A stretch of 64,000 bases of DNA, from NCBI GenBank assembly GCA_946811695.1, contig OX328125.1, forward strand, positions 39,630,336-39,694,335, in the 5' to 3' direction. This document shows, piece by piece, positions 46,615 to 58,022 of the stretch. The stretch is from Gonocerus acuteangulatus (lineage: Eukaryota > Arthropoda > Insecta > Hemiptera > Coreidae). Under the pieces are notes generated by a model. That model worked only from the letters and a program-made list of their open reading frames with translations, did not search any database and was not told the origin of the DNA. Position 1 is the stretch's first letter. Every line of letters starts with the position of its first letter. Position numbers and translations under genes: made by a program.

Positions 46615-47976
46615 TTAGTTTGTGTCCATATCATCTTTATTATCTTTACTTCCATCCTTTACTTTACTTTCATCCTTTGCTTTACTTTGTTTTTTCTTTA
46701 CCCTTGCCGAAGGCGGGCGCTTAGGCAGGGGGGTTTTAAATGTATCTAAACTGCCGCCCCCGCACTCAACATTTGTTTGAGTGACAGTGGTGACAATGGA
46801 GGGAGAGGGAGGGACGGAGGGAAGAGGGGCAATGGGAGAGGCGGGGGGTGGACATGAGATAGGGCGAGGGGTTGTAGGGGAAGTCCCTGTCTCAGGGAGG
46901 GAGGGAAGGGAGAGAGGGTGAGGGGCGGGAGGGGTAAGCCCGCTGCCCTGTGAAGGACCTGGGAGGAGGGAGGGGAGAGTTAATCCAGTCGAGCCTACAA
47001 TCTCTCTGCAATTAGGCTTAATGAGTGTAATGGTATTACTTTCCTTAGAAATATACGTATCTGTTTGGCAACCTACATCTATACCTTTACGACCGTTCCT
47101 CACCATATCGGAGTATGATCTATTTCCAGTAGTAGGATTACTCTCTTTATAAATCTTTTTTGCTGCAAAGTAAGTTACCTTGTCTCGAAATTGTATGCAC
47201 TTAATTTGTTTTTCTGCCAAGAATCGAGGACATTTACCATCCATACTCTGGTGGCCCGATTCTTTGCAATTGACACAGTGAGGTACTATGGTTTCACATT
47301 GCATACCCTTGTGTTCTGGCCTTGCACAAAAAGCGCATAAGTGTTGGTTCGAACACGTGTCTGCGAAATGCCCCAATTTTAAACATTTCCTGCACCTAAT
47401 AGGATTAGGTACGTACATTTTTACCTTTACTTTACTAAAACCTATTTTAATATACTCAGGTAGAGTTGGAAGGGAGAAAGTGAGTATGTATAAATTTGTT
47501 TTGTTCTCGATTCCACCTTTCTTTGAGATTATTCGCTTTATTTCCTTAACATAATCATTTTTTAATTCAGCTAAAATTTCAGCCTCTTCCACCGCATCCA
47601 AATCCGGGCAAAAAATTACCCCTTTGCTAAGGTTTAGCTTCTCGTGAGTTTTGACGCATATTTTTATATTTGGCCCAAAATCTGTAAGTTTTAAGAGCTT
47701 ATCAGATTGTTCCTTAGTTTTCGTTTCAACGAGTATTGTGCCGTTACGTAGTTTTTTTACATTTTTAGGTTCCCCACAATAACTGTTTATAGTTTTAAAC
47801 ATTAAGAATGGAGAGATCGTTTTAAGATCACCCTCATCTGCTCTCTCTATAATTAAGAATTTATTTTTATTCTCATTTTTCCCTAATGTCTGACTCAATT
47901 CAGAATCATCAACTTTACTCCAATTTCGTTTAGGCCTTTTCTTACGAGGCGAGTGAATGTCGGGGGGTTTGTTCAT
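46615..47976 (-). CDS. Retrotransposon ORF1: Gag-like zinc-knuckle nucleic-acid-binding protein
   Basis: 453 residues, starting at the first ATG of the frame. The N-terminus carries a basic, possible nuclear-localisation patch (RKKRPKR, 11-17). Three CCHC knuckles follow: CRKCLKLGHFADTC (195-208), CAFCARPEHKGMQC (214-227) and CVNCKESGHQSMDGKC (234-249, with a longer last spacing). The C-terminal third is rich in proline, serine and threonine, ending in a Lys/Asp-rich tail. ORF1 proteins of I and Jockey-type elements bind the element RNA and assemble into RNP particles with the ORF2 product; this role is inferred from the family. The frame is open throughout, unlike most elements in the window. 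Confidence 0.88.
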   Translation of the reverse strand: MNKPPDIHSPRKKRPKRNWSKVDDSELSQTLGKNENKNKFLIIERADEGDLKTISPFLMFKTINSYCGEPKNVKKLRNGTILVETKTKEQSDKLLKLTDFGPNIKICVKTHEKLNLSKGVIFCPDLDAVEEAEILAELKNDYVKEIKRIISKKGGIENKTNLYILTFSLPTLPEYIKIGFSKVKVKMYVPNPIRCRKCLKLGHFADTCSNQHLCAFCARPEHKGMQCETIVPHCVNCKESGHQSMDGKCPRFLAEKQIKCIQFRDKVTYFAAKKIYKESNPTTGNRSYSDMVRNGRKGIDVGCQTDTYISKESNTITLIKPNCREIVGSTGLTLPSLLPGPSQGSGLTPPAPHPLSLPSLPETGTSPTTPRPISCPPPASPIAPLPSVPPSPSIVTTVTQTNVECGGGSLDTFKTPLPKRPPSARVKKKQSKAKDESKVKDGSKDNKDDMDTN

Positions 47977-48539
47977 GATTATGTGATACCCTTAATAGGA
48001 TTTCTAGTTTATCAAGGATACCGGAATAAAATGAATAAGAGACACACACACTGTAAAGGATATTCAATGGAGTTTTTTATATAAATAAATTAAACTGGGG
48101 AAAATTAAAATAAAGTATAGTCAATTTTAAATAAAAAGTTTGTAGAAAGACGCAACTGCCGTCTTTCAGTAAGTAAATAAACTAATTTCTTCTTTTAAAA
48201 TAAAAACAATAAATAATGAAAAATAATAATAAATGAGCTGGCTTATTTAAAGACTTAGCTGTGCCGAGTAAGCTAGGACTCGGCAATCCTGTTCACTCCG
48301 CAAACACGTCTTCTCCCGGTGAAGGTTGGACCTCTACTCCCCAGCGCAGATGGATTTAATATGAAATGCATCCAACACTCATACATTATTAGAGGCCAAA
48401 GTTGTCAGAAACGCGTCAAAAGAAAAAATAAAGAATGTTATAAAAAGGAATTTAAAAAGTAGTTGACCTATAGGCCTTTATAAAAATGAAAATAATTATA
48501 GAAAAGGTCTATTTACATTAAATTTTAAGACAATATATA

Positions 48540-48560
48540 TTGTCCTGAGTATTATAAAGT

Positions 48561-48657
<97 letters not shown>

Positions 48658-48790
48658 AGCAATGTAGCTAGCAAATTAAAAATAGATACATATGTAGTAT
48701 GGTGAATAAATTAATATATACAACTGAAGCTGATGTAAGCCCATAAGCCCAGACGGACTTGACAGTCCTCGAGGCCTGGGAACAGCGAAG
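48540..48790. repeat. Repeat paralogous to the 40.1 kb mariner target, with A(90) inside
   Basis: TGTCCTGAGTATTATAAAGT (48541) and TAAGCCCATAAGCCCAGACG (48737) match 40094 (TGTCCTGTGTATTATAAAAT) and 40740 (TAACCCCATAAGCGCAGATG). A 90-base A run occupies 48566-48655. The mariner element is absent here. Confidence 0.75.
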
Positions 48791-49359
48791 GCAAGGCTGA
48801 CCTTGAGCTATTGGCATTACGAACATAACAGGTTTGGTCGGAACCTCCAGCCATTGTCTCTTCGTTATTAACAACCTTCTCCAAGCATCCTATTCTATTT
48901 TCGATTCTACCCCTAATTGGTTCCACCACCAATGTATTACAGGAAATTAAAATAAAATAACTGCTCGTGATTAGAAGGTATACTACAAGTACCCGCGCCC
49001 TATTGTGGGCCCCTTTTTGTTTCCTCTAATAACGAGAGTGAAATTTTTCAAAGGCCCATTTTTCAATTTGGATCCATGAAATGTTTTGTAGTGAATAGCG
49101 TTGTTTAAAGGGGATTGTATGGGAGTATGACGACAATAACGGCCGATTCACCTTGGTCCAGTGGTTATTATAGAAGAATGTAATAATCATGCAGAAAAAA
49201 ATAAAACCATAATACCAAAACGATAATAGGGAAACATGTGTGCCAAATGAATTCTTAAATTTTAAATATTAATCGCACAATGAACAAAGGATATTGTTAA
49301 ATCAAGAAGTTATAAATTTACGAGCTTATATGAAATGAATAACTACTTTTGTTATTGTT

Positions 49360-49515
49360 TTGTATGGCACTTTTGTATCTAGGCCATTAGCGCCGGACTA
49401 TATACAGGTAGCCACCCTTCCTAAACACCCATGGTGGAGCAGTGAATTCCTTCATCTGGTCCTGGTTTGAAGAAAGTCGACTTGCTGCAGGCGAGACTCG
49501 ATCAAAAATTTCCTG
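49360..49515 (-). mobile_element. SINE family A-related copy, minus strand
   Basis: The minus strand carries CGGCGCTAATGGCCTAGAT. A GTTTAGGAAGGGTGG segment is shared with the copy at 38568-38727. The head is poorly preserved. Confidence 0.6.
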
Positions 49516-49984
49516 CATGAAAAAACGATAATATAACAACAAAAATCCTACTCGCAGGAACTAAATTATCTTAGCGTGTTTCCTTATAATTCTAATCCTC
49601 ATGTCCTTTGGATCGCTTAGAAAATAAATTCTGAACATTTTACCTTCAATGGTACGAAACAAATGCTTCCGAAATTTCAAGCAGTTTTCGAACCTTTAAC
49701 GAAACAAATTTTCGAGTTAATTATTAATTATCATGTCGACATTTCTTGTGTTTTACCCCTCCCCCCATTTTTTGTCATCCCTAGGAGGAAGTACAAAAGT
49801 CTTGCTAAAAGTACAAAAGTCTTCTGGCGTTAAGGTAAATTTCTTATAGGGATCTATGATAAAATGTATCTGTTACATGAAGAAAATAGTACAGATAAAG
49901 AATTTAGGTGATTTTAAGAATTTAGGTAAATATTTTGTTTTAATAAAAAAAAGGGAGTTTTGTACAATGAATCTAAATTAGAAA

Positions 49985-50251
49985 ATATCGTCGATTCAAA
50001 TGCAAAGTACCGAATGTGAAAAAACGCATTTTTCATTTTCAACTAACATAACTGAGTACTGTTGGAATGATGTACGTTGAGGCAAACTCTTAAAAATTAA
50101 AGAAAAATAATTATCAATTACAGAAAATCAAACTAACGAATGTGCATTAAGTCTTATTAAATTGCATAATAAGATAAAATTTATATAAAGCCATCTATAA
50201 TGTACCAAACTACTTTTCACATTCGATACTTTGCATTTGTATGGACGATAT
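49985..50251. repeat. MITE-like unit, 38-bp terminal inverted repeats
   Basis: The ends at 49985-50022 and 50214-50251 are imperfect inverted repeats sharing CAAATGCAAAGTA and CGAATGTGAAAA. The total is 267 bases, AT-rich, without coding capacity. No target duplication is evident. Confidence 0.65.
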
Positions 50252-52249
50252 CTATAACAAAAAAAGGTTTCAAGACTGATGTGTGTGAACGGACAGTATA
50301 TTCACATATGTAATTCTCACCTTCTATCAATAATTCGTTTTATTTATAATATTCTTATTTATTTCAAAACCAACTAAAACTGATAAAAAAAAAAAAAATC
50401 AAAATAATTGATATGTTCCTTTTAATTTTGCCTCTTACTGATATTTAGTCGCAAGGCTTTATAATAAAAACGTAGAAATAAAAATTGAGAAATATTAGAA
50501 TAAAATATCAAATCGTGGAAACAAGTCCTGCTGTTGCGGAAACATTTGACCTTTCTTTTGACTAGCATCCGTTCTGCAGTTCCATTTATATTGGCACCAT
50601 ACCAACAACTCCCGGACACAAGCCTCGGATAGACTCTCTAATACTGCTCCTTTATTGGCAAATCTTCCAGTTTTAAAGTATTGCACGTTTTCAGGACGCC
50701 CACTGCTATCCGGTATTGTGTTAATAGAGAAATATTTTACGTCAGAGATAAGCCGGCGGAGTACCATGTCCCCGATATCATTCAATTCTTAAGTCGTTAA
50801 TCATTGTCGACAGGGTCGGTAAAGGTTCATTCCGAGACCCTGGTATCGGGTAGAAGTTGCTAGACGACTTTTGATGCAAAGCGCCCTACTGTTGCCACTC
50901 TATAAGTGCGTCCACTAGTGCTAATTTTTAAACGCCGTATACGTTCATTTTATTCTTATTTTATTAATGGGCTGGGATATTATTTTAAAGATACTTATAT
51001 TCTGTTCTATTTGGCTACTCGAACGAGGCTTAAGTCTCTTTTAGAAGATAGTGTACAATATTTAGTAGTATGATTGAACTCGTCAAGCTCTAAAATTATC
51101 TGAATTTTATGAAATTTTGAGTGAAATTACTTTCTATAAAACGAAAGGAAGAATTCGTTAACCAGTAGTACATGCCAACCACTGCACCTAAGCTAACGGT
51201 TTTGCGTTTATTGGCTTTCAAGCAATGTTGGTGGGTAATTTGACGACTTTCGTGGCTATATCTTTACCAGTTTTTGAGAAAAATTAGAAAAACTCATTAA
51301 AAAATAACTACCTATTTGGGTCGCACAATTTTAATATATGTCTGTGCCATCATATCTCAGATATTTTTCAAAAATTTTTCATGAGATGTCAGAGATAATC
51401 TCAAATTAATTTTTTCAGATTTTTTTTTATCAAAAATTGAACCAGGGGGAATTTTTTGAAATTCTTGTTTTTGCGTGGTTTTGGTTACTGCCTTTCTGAT
51501 AACAGTTTTGAAAAACATTTGTGTTTTACTTTTTTTTTCAACAAATCCGACTGTTCTTGGTATCAAATTAAAGCTAATGCTTTTCTCTATCAAAATAAGC
51601 TATAATAGTGATACTATAGGCAATACTAATCGCGCAAAGTTATTTTTTATATTTTTTCATTGGGTAGGTTCAGTAAGTCATACCTCAGAACTCACAATTA
51701 CCACATGCATCATAATTTTTTTCTAGAATTATCAAACAATGTACTAGTTATGTTCAAAAAATAAAAATTTTGTTTTTGGCGGTTATGAAAAAAAAAAAAA
51801 TGTTTGTTTCTTAGGACAAATTTTACTTAAAATGTGAACTTCGTAAAATGTAAATTTACAGTTTTTCTGAGCTCAAAGTAACTCAACCTATTTATTACAA
51901 CCAATAAAAGTATAACCTATTATATTACAAGGACATTTGACATGAAGGGGCAAACAATCTAAAATAAATATTAAAGAATAAAAATAAAATATTTTAGAAG
52001 CCCCAAAGAAAAGCAGATCTAATTTTTCGAAATAACGAAGGAAGAAAATATCAGAAAGAATGAAAAAGTACTGGTCTAATAGAAAAGCCCCCAGCTTCTG
52101 CAAATAAATAATTGATGAAGCTTGTTACCATGTGAAAGGTTAAAAAAAAAAATAAAAGAATAAAAATTTCCAAAATTAAGAAAAACCCCAGCCAATGAAA
52201 ACTGTAATTAATAATCTAATGTGTTGGTGCTTTTCTTTAAAAATAAAAA

Positions 52250-52345
52250 ATAAAAGGCATCAGCCCTGTCCTCGCTGGAGAAGGGTGGTAACCAATAGAA
52301 AAGCTGGTCCAATAATTGTTGCCATTATTACTAGACGTTAAAACT
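52250..52345 (+). repeat. SINE family B body fragment
   Basis: GGCATCAGCCCTGTCCTCGC followed by GGTGGTAACC and GACGTTAAAA matches the 3' half of family B; the tRNA-like head is absent. Confidence 0.65.
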
Positions 52346-53558
52346 TTAATAAATAATAACGTACTAGTTTCTTTTTGCAGAACGCTGTTATCAGCCTTAT
52401 TAGTTTGTTTTAAGACTTTTAGCAGTGAAATAACGTTGCCAATATTGCGACATAGCGTTGCTAATGTACCAGCGTAACTCAAGAAGATGAGAAGAGTAAT
52501 ATCTGCCTTTTTTGTGCGTTGGAGCCATTTTAGCGCCAAAATCTCCTTTTTGTTGGAGGTATCATTGGAGTTAAAGTTGTTTAACAGTACTATGAATTTA
52601 TGAATGTAAATTATTAGCAAAAATTTTAGGAGATTCGGTTTCTTAAGAAATGAAATTTATTATGTGGGAATGCACTAAGTTGACGCAGTTTTAAACAAAA
52701 TGTTGAAGAGCTGCAATCTAACTTCTCCTGCCACATATCAACTACCGCACAGTCCAGGTTTAATGACAAATATCGGATATTTTATGTTTAATGGTCTCAT
52801 TTCTAATTTAATCTAAAAACAGAAAGATGATTTTTTTTTTTTTTTTAAAAAAAAGGAAATAACGATTATCTCTTTTCTGTAGATTTATTACGTGCCCATT
52901 ACAACATAATCTCTTCCTATGAAGTAGGCCGTTTTCCTTTAAAAATTCTTTTCTATTTTTTCAAATCATCATGTATCTTGAATAACCCCATGATAATAAA
53001 TAGTCGATCACCTATTAAAATAGTAACGCCTAATGCATCTTAAGTTAACTTAACTAAACTTACTATGTTATGTGTTTATTTTTATATTAAATTAGAGTTG
53101 TGGTCTAAACGTCTAGTTGTAGGGTAAGCGAAAAATATCCTAGATTTCCAAGATCCTTATGTTTTAAGTTTCCAAATTAAATGAAAAACAATGACAGACT
53201 TTGCTCTACTTTGGCCCAAATCAAATCAATGAACGTTTCATTTATGAATGAAAGTGAAATCCTTGGCGGTCTCTTTAATTAATGAACAACACCATAAATG
53301 GTAAAATCCAGATTGTCTCCCGGCCAGCCAGTTTCGCAGACGAATGACAGTAAGCTTGGCCTCGTTGCATTACTCAAACAGGGCAACAGCTAATGTATTC
53401 CATTCATCAAACTTAAGTCAGCTGCCCTATTTAGGAAAATTACTTTCTAACAACTCACGTACACCAAAAAAATTGCGGAGACTCTATTGTGTAGTCCATT
53501 TTCCCTTCAGTAAAAGTTCCCAAAATCAAGAGTGTATTGAGACATAATGTGAATCAAT

Positions 53559-53595
<37 letters not shown>

Positions 53596-53597
53596 TA

Positions 53598-54353
53598 TAC
53601 AGGGGGTCCCCAAAAATAGGCCAAACGTGTGGAATTGATGCAGGATGAAGAAAACAAAGAAATTAATTTCTTTGGCATGTATCTAGTTTTTGCTTCTTTT
53701 CCTAAAAACAATTATGAAAAGGCAGTCTTTCAAAAGGCTTTATAAAAATCATTAATATTATATGTTTCTACCTGTAGACCAAATATTTAATGTCTCCCCA
53801 TGCGAAAAATCCAAGGGCATGAGGTCTGGAGATCGAGCCGGCCAAGATACCAAGATACCGGCACACCACGTCCTATCCAACAGCCTGGATCCAACTAATT
53901 TCGGAAGGCCCTCCCGTAGTGGGCAACCGTCGTGTTGGTACCAAATTCCCAATCTCTGTGCCAAAAGGACTTCCTCCAAGTACGACAGTTGATTATCGAC
54001 GAATGCGTGGAAAGACTCAGCGTTCAAGTCGAGAAGGTCAAAAAATGGGGATCTATTATTTCATTGTTCCTCAAAAAATCTGAGGCATACTCACTCTTAT
54101 ATTTTTGGGGTGGGGGGATTAAAGATGACAGGGGTGCGGATGGGAGGGTGAGTGGAGGGGATAAAACATACAACAATTTTTATATAGGACTTATTACAGA
54201 TTTCCTTTTCATAATTGTTTTTATTTTATTTTTTGCGGTTTTTTTTCGGAAACAAAGCAAAACTGAGATATATGCCTAAGGACTTTTTTTTCTTTCGGTT
54301 TTGATCCGGCATCGATTCCTGAAGATCGGCCATTTTTTGGGGGATACCCTGTA
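53598..54353 (-). mobile_element. Short Tc1/mariner-superfamily element with TIRs
   Basis: The ends TACAGGGGGTCCCC (53598) and, on the other strand, TACAGGGTATCCCCC (54353) are imperfect inverted repeats of about 26 bases, each flanked by TA. The 756-base interior holds a damaged transposase fragment. A (TA)n tract (53562-53592) abuts the left end, consistent with insertion into TA-rich sequence. Confidence 0.75.
53758..54027 (-). pseudogene. Tc1/mariner-type transposase fragment (DDE catalytic region)
   Basis: The 89-residue frame contains WYQHDGCP (about residues 29-36) and WPARSPDLMPLDF (about 62-74). These match the second catalytic-Asp motif (WQQDGAPPH) and the WPPRSPDLTPLDFFLW motif of mariner-like and Tc-like DDE transposases. 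The upstream DNA-binding domain and the first catalytic motif are missing, and the sequence after PLDF is scrambled. It is non-functional. I cannot place it in a named subfamily, but it differs from the mariner fragment at 40.3 kb in both terminal repeats and conserved words. Confidence 0.75.
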
Positions 54354-54359
54354 TATGCA

Positions 54360-57301
54360 ATTGTCATGAAACCACAATTGCTTGAACCTACTATGCTCCT
54401 GAAATAACCAACTGTGGCTATTTACACGTGAATGTGCGTTTGTGTAGGGGTACAAGAAAAGAAGAATAAGAAAAGAAAATATGAGTTCGATAATCTGCTA
54501 ACTCGGTTCAATATATTAGATTAGCTTTTGCTGCTGAGTGTATATATACATATATAAAAATTGATCATAGAAGACTAGCTTTGTATGTATGGTTTTCTCC
54601 GACATAAAGGTGAAATGAGGTTTGTTCCTTACCTATGGACAGGTTCGTAATGACCTAGATTGTAGTGTCCTTCGACATCCCTATAAGGTTACCTAGCCAC
54701 CCTAAACCTGGATGAATCAATCTCTGAGGCCGCATCTATCAAGCCAGTCACGTAAATTGATCACCCTTGCTAACAACATACCCATTTGTGGAACACCTAC
54801 TTCATAATACCTTTAAGTATCGGTTAGGCCCCTAATGAATCGTTCTGATGTATTGAATTGATTCAATAAATGTCCTTTTCAAAAAAAGTCCTTTGAACTG
54901 TCTTCTAGAAGTCTTGTAACCTATTTTACCATGGACGAAATTGCATTCACGATTTTCCTTCAATAAACCTAATTAATTTCATTAGATCATAAAGGTTGTA
55001 AAGCAACTCAAGAAAGAATTAGTTTTGTTTTCGGCGAAATAAGACGATAGCAAGTACTTACAGTATTGCGTTAATAAGTATAGGTACATAATGTACTACA
55101 TTGGACATGACGAATGGAATATAACTTATTTCAAGGTGGTAACATGGACTGTTTTTGAAAAACAAGTAATAGACTTTTGCTTTTGGCTACCCCAAAATAA
55201 AAATAAAAATGTTTGTTACTAAATGTTTTAGAAAGTATTAAGAAAGAATTATATCAAAACGCATGAGCAGCTCTGGAATTTTCATATATTTTCTTAAATA
55301 TCGCGAAGACGGGAACTAGTGGTAGGTGGAAAGTGACCATTCGAAAGCCTAATAAATTTTAAAACCAAAAATGTTGAGTTATGAAATGACTCAGCTTATT
55401 CAGCTGGAATAAAGACGGTACTTGAAGTTTTATAAGTCTTCTTTTCGCTCAATTGCAGACCTAAGTTTGTAATGTAACCTTCGAAAACCACAGAGGGGAT
55501 AAAATATAAAAGAAAACACACTATGATGACACAGTTTATGCAAGTTGGAATTTTTAAATTTATAGCTCATTAAAAGATTCCATATAATATAATTACTGAT
55601 TTTCTGTTTCTTCATTTCTGACCTAGTGAAGAGTAAATATTTTCAGTAATATTCTGGCATAAGAAAAACAATTAACAGAATTCTAGTTTTCTGCTGCTAA
55701 CTCTGCAATATTGGCGAAATATTCTTATAAATTTCGGGCATTATTCATTACATATTTTTTATCTAATATACACCACATAAAATAAAGATGAGATTTGCAC
55801 GAGTTAGGAATAATAAATAACAACAACGAATAACCAATCTTTTAGCCTATAGTGTGCTATTAAGCACTGATTTTGTTCTTTACTGACTATTGTGTGGGAA
55901 ATGGTAGCGTTAATTTATTCAATTGAAACTATAAATACTTCTCGAGATCGTGAGTTCTCAAGTGGAAGAGTCACTTTCTTCGCCTCTTTCCCCACTTGCC
56001 CACTGAGTAGACCAAGCTGACGTCTGCTAGACAGCTTGACTCCTTTAAATTAACAAATTAAGTCGCAGGATTATTTGGTGTATCATTTATATCTACGGCG
56101 CTCACGGTAATGCGTTAATAGGCTTCCAGCAACATATAGATCACTTTCAAGACGATATCATCAACTGTTTTTGAGAAAGCTGGAATTTTGGTTTTGGATG
56201 CTCAAAAACGTCTGAAGAACTTAAACTGTTTTCTATACTTTACACTTGTATGCAAAATAAGTCGAGCAAGTACTAAAAACAAATTTTATTAATGGACTTG
56301 AGCTATTTTGGACATTAATATATTTAATTAAATATCTGGAAAAGGGTTGCGAAATCTTGGAAAGTAGAAAGTGCAAATCAAAAGCCTAATCAAATTTTAC
56401 AGAAAATATTTATGCTTAAAATTCTATGTAATTCCTGTTAATTAATAATAATTTAAAGTTCTGTTGAAGCCAGAGTGTTTACGGTTTGTACTCTGAGCTT
56501 TCCAGAGCCAATAATAAGCATTATATCGAATCACGCCAAGATGATGGAGTTTTTGTAAATTACATAATTTGAATTTCAAGTGAAAGTCAACCCCTATAGT
56601 AGAGGAGCTATCTTAAAGCAAACTAACTGTAAATTACTTGAAATATAAAAGATTACACACGCAGGTATGTTATGTTCCACTCATAATACTCCCATGTTAA
56701 TAATGCAGATCTGCGTATAATCACAGTCCTTACGTTTAAACTATAGAATTAACATTTTGAGCCTCAAATGTCAATGTAAATTGACGAAAGAAAGTTTCAT
56801 ATAAACATCTTTGACCCGTAGGAAGTAGTATCTTGTGTAATACACTAATATTTATATATTATTTTGAAATAACTTGGAATTTTTCACATACTGAGGATAA
56901 AAATGTCAGCTTATCTACGCTCTTTGATGAGCCGGTGTTGTATAAATTAAGTCATACTGCTTAGACACCAGCGGAGAATTATAAGAAAGCATAATGAATT
57001 TTACATGAGGCGATTGGAACAGAATATTTATTATTACTGCTATAAGACAGACAGGAGCAATTCCAATAAGTCATTTTCCAGCAGAAATAATTGTGCATTT
57101 TCTGCTGTCTCTATCTAAAGAGATAGTTCAAGGATTTCAGTGCAACGGGTCATCAATATCTGGTTATTTGTGTGAAGCTATAGAATCTAAGAAAGAAAAA
57201 AAAAGTAGACCCGTAATTTTGGAATTCTATTAATCCTATATTCGTGAGTTATAAAGGAGGAGTTGGGAGGACAATCAATTATCAGGAAGTATATCAGTCC
57301 C

Positions 57302-57340
<39 letters not shown>

Positions 57341-57849
57341 GTAGTGTAACAGTTAATTTTTAACTATGATAAGAGAAGGATAATTAGTATTCATATTTTA
57401 AAATAATTTATAAGAAAAGTAGCCAGAAGGTTATAAACATCTTTTCAGGTAATTTAATGAACGAGGGAAACAAAAAACAAAACTCTGAAAACAGACAAAG
57501 TTGTTCTAAATTTTATTAGCTTTCATTTAAAAAAACATGCATTAAAATCGGATAGGATTTAAAGGCAGTTCTTTTTTTTAAAACACAATATCCTGTTTGG
57601 CGCCACTTTGCGTCAGTCGTCCGATATCTGTGTAGAAACAAACCAATTTGAACGGCCGACAAGGGGAAGTCACCGGATCGGATCGGGTCGGGTCGGGACG
57701 GGACCAATGTAGGTGTACCCTTAAGATTCAAGAGACCTTCTGGCTTGTAACTTTAATAATTTTGACTGATGTTCTTCCACAGAAATTCGCTTTAATCGGA
57801 TTCTTGAATGAGCAAATAATTTTAGTGGTCTTATAAAAACAAATATAGG
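54360..57849. other. AT-rich stretch, no gene recognised
   Basis: Contains a dispersed-repeat word at 56485-56555 and an A run at 57303-57338. Short frames show no domains. Confidence 0.4.
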
Positions 57850-57972
57850 AAAACCCACTTCTAGCTGTTGAAGGTTGCACTCATGAAAGAATTAAGTGAA
57901 GAATGTCTTCAAATCTTCCTCGATTTTATCTAGTAGCTACCGAAAATTACCGATGTTTTAAGTGATATAACT

Positions 57973-58021
<49 letters not shown>
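57850..58021 (+). repeat. Family C 3' part followed by (TA)n
   Basis: GAAGGTTGCACTCATGAAAG, then CTTCAAATCTTCCTCGATTT and CTAGTAGCTACCGAAAATTA match family C. A dinucleotide run occupies 57975-58021. Confidence 0.6.

Positions 58022-58022
<1 letters not shown>

Larger units (their letters stand above)
48800..53560. other. AT-rich stretch with repeats only
   Basis: SINE-related copy at 49.4 kb, MITE-like unit at 50.0 kb and SINE B fragment at 52.3 kb. A 96-codon minus frame at 50785-50495 has mixed composition but no recognisable domain. Confidence 0.35.

Noticed and set aside
46185..46655. 156-codon frame between the retrotransposon ORFs
   Set aside because: AT-rich inter-ORF spacer; no domain, and it overlaps the flanking genuine ORFs in another frame.
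50495..50785. 96-codon minus-strand frame of mixed composition
   Set aside because: No recognisable domain or repeat, and no neighbouring exons; not enough to call a gene, though it is the least random short frame in the 49-64 kb part.
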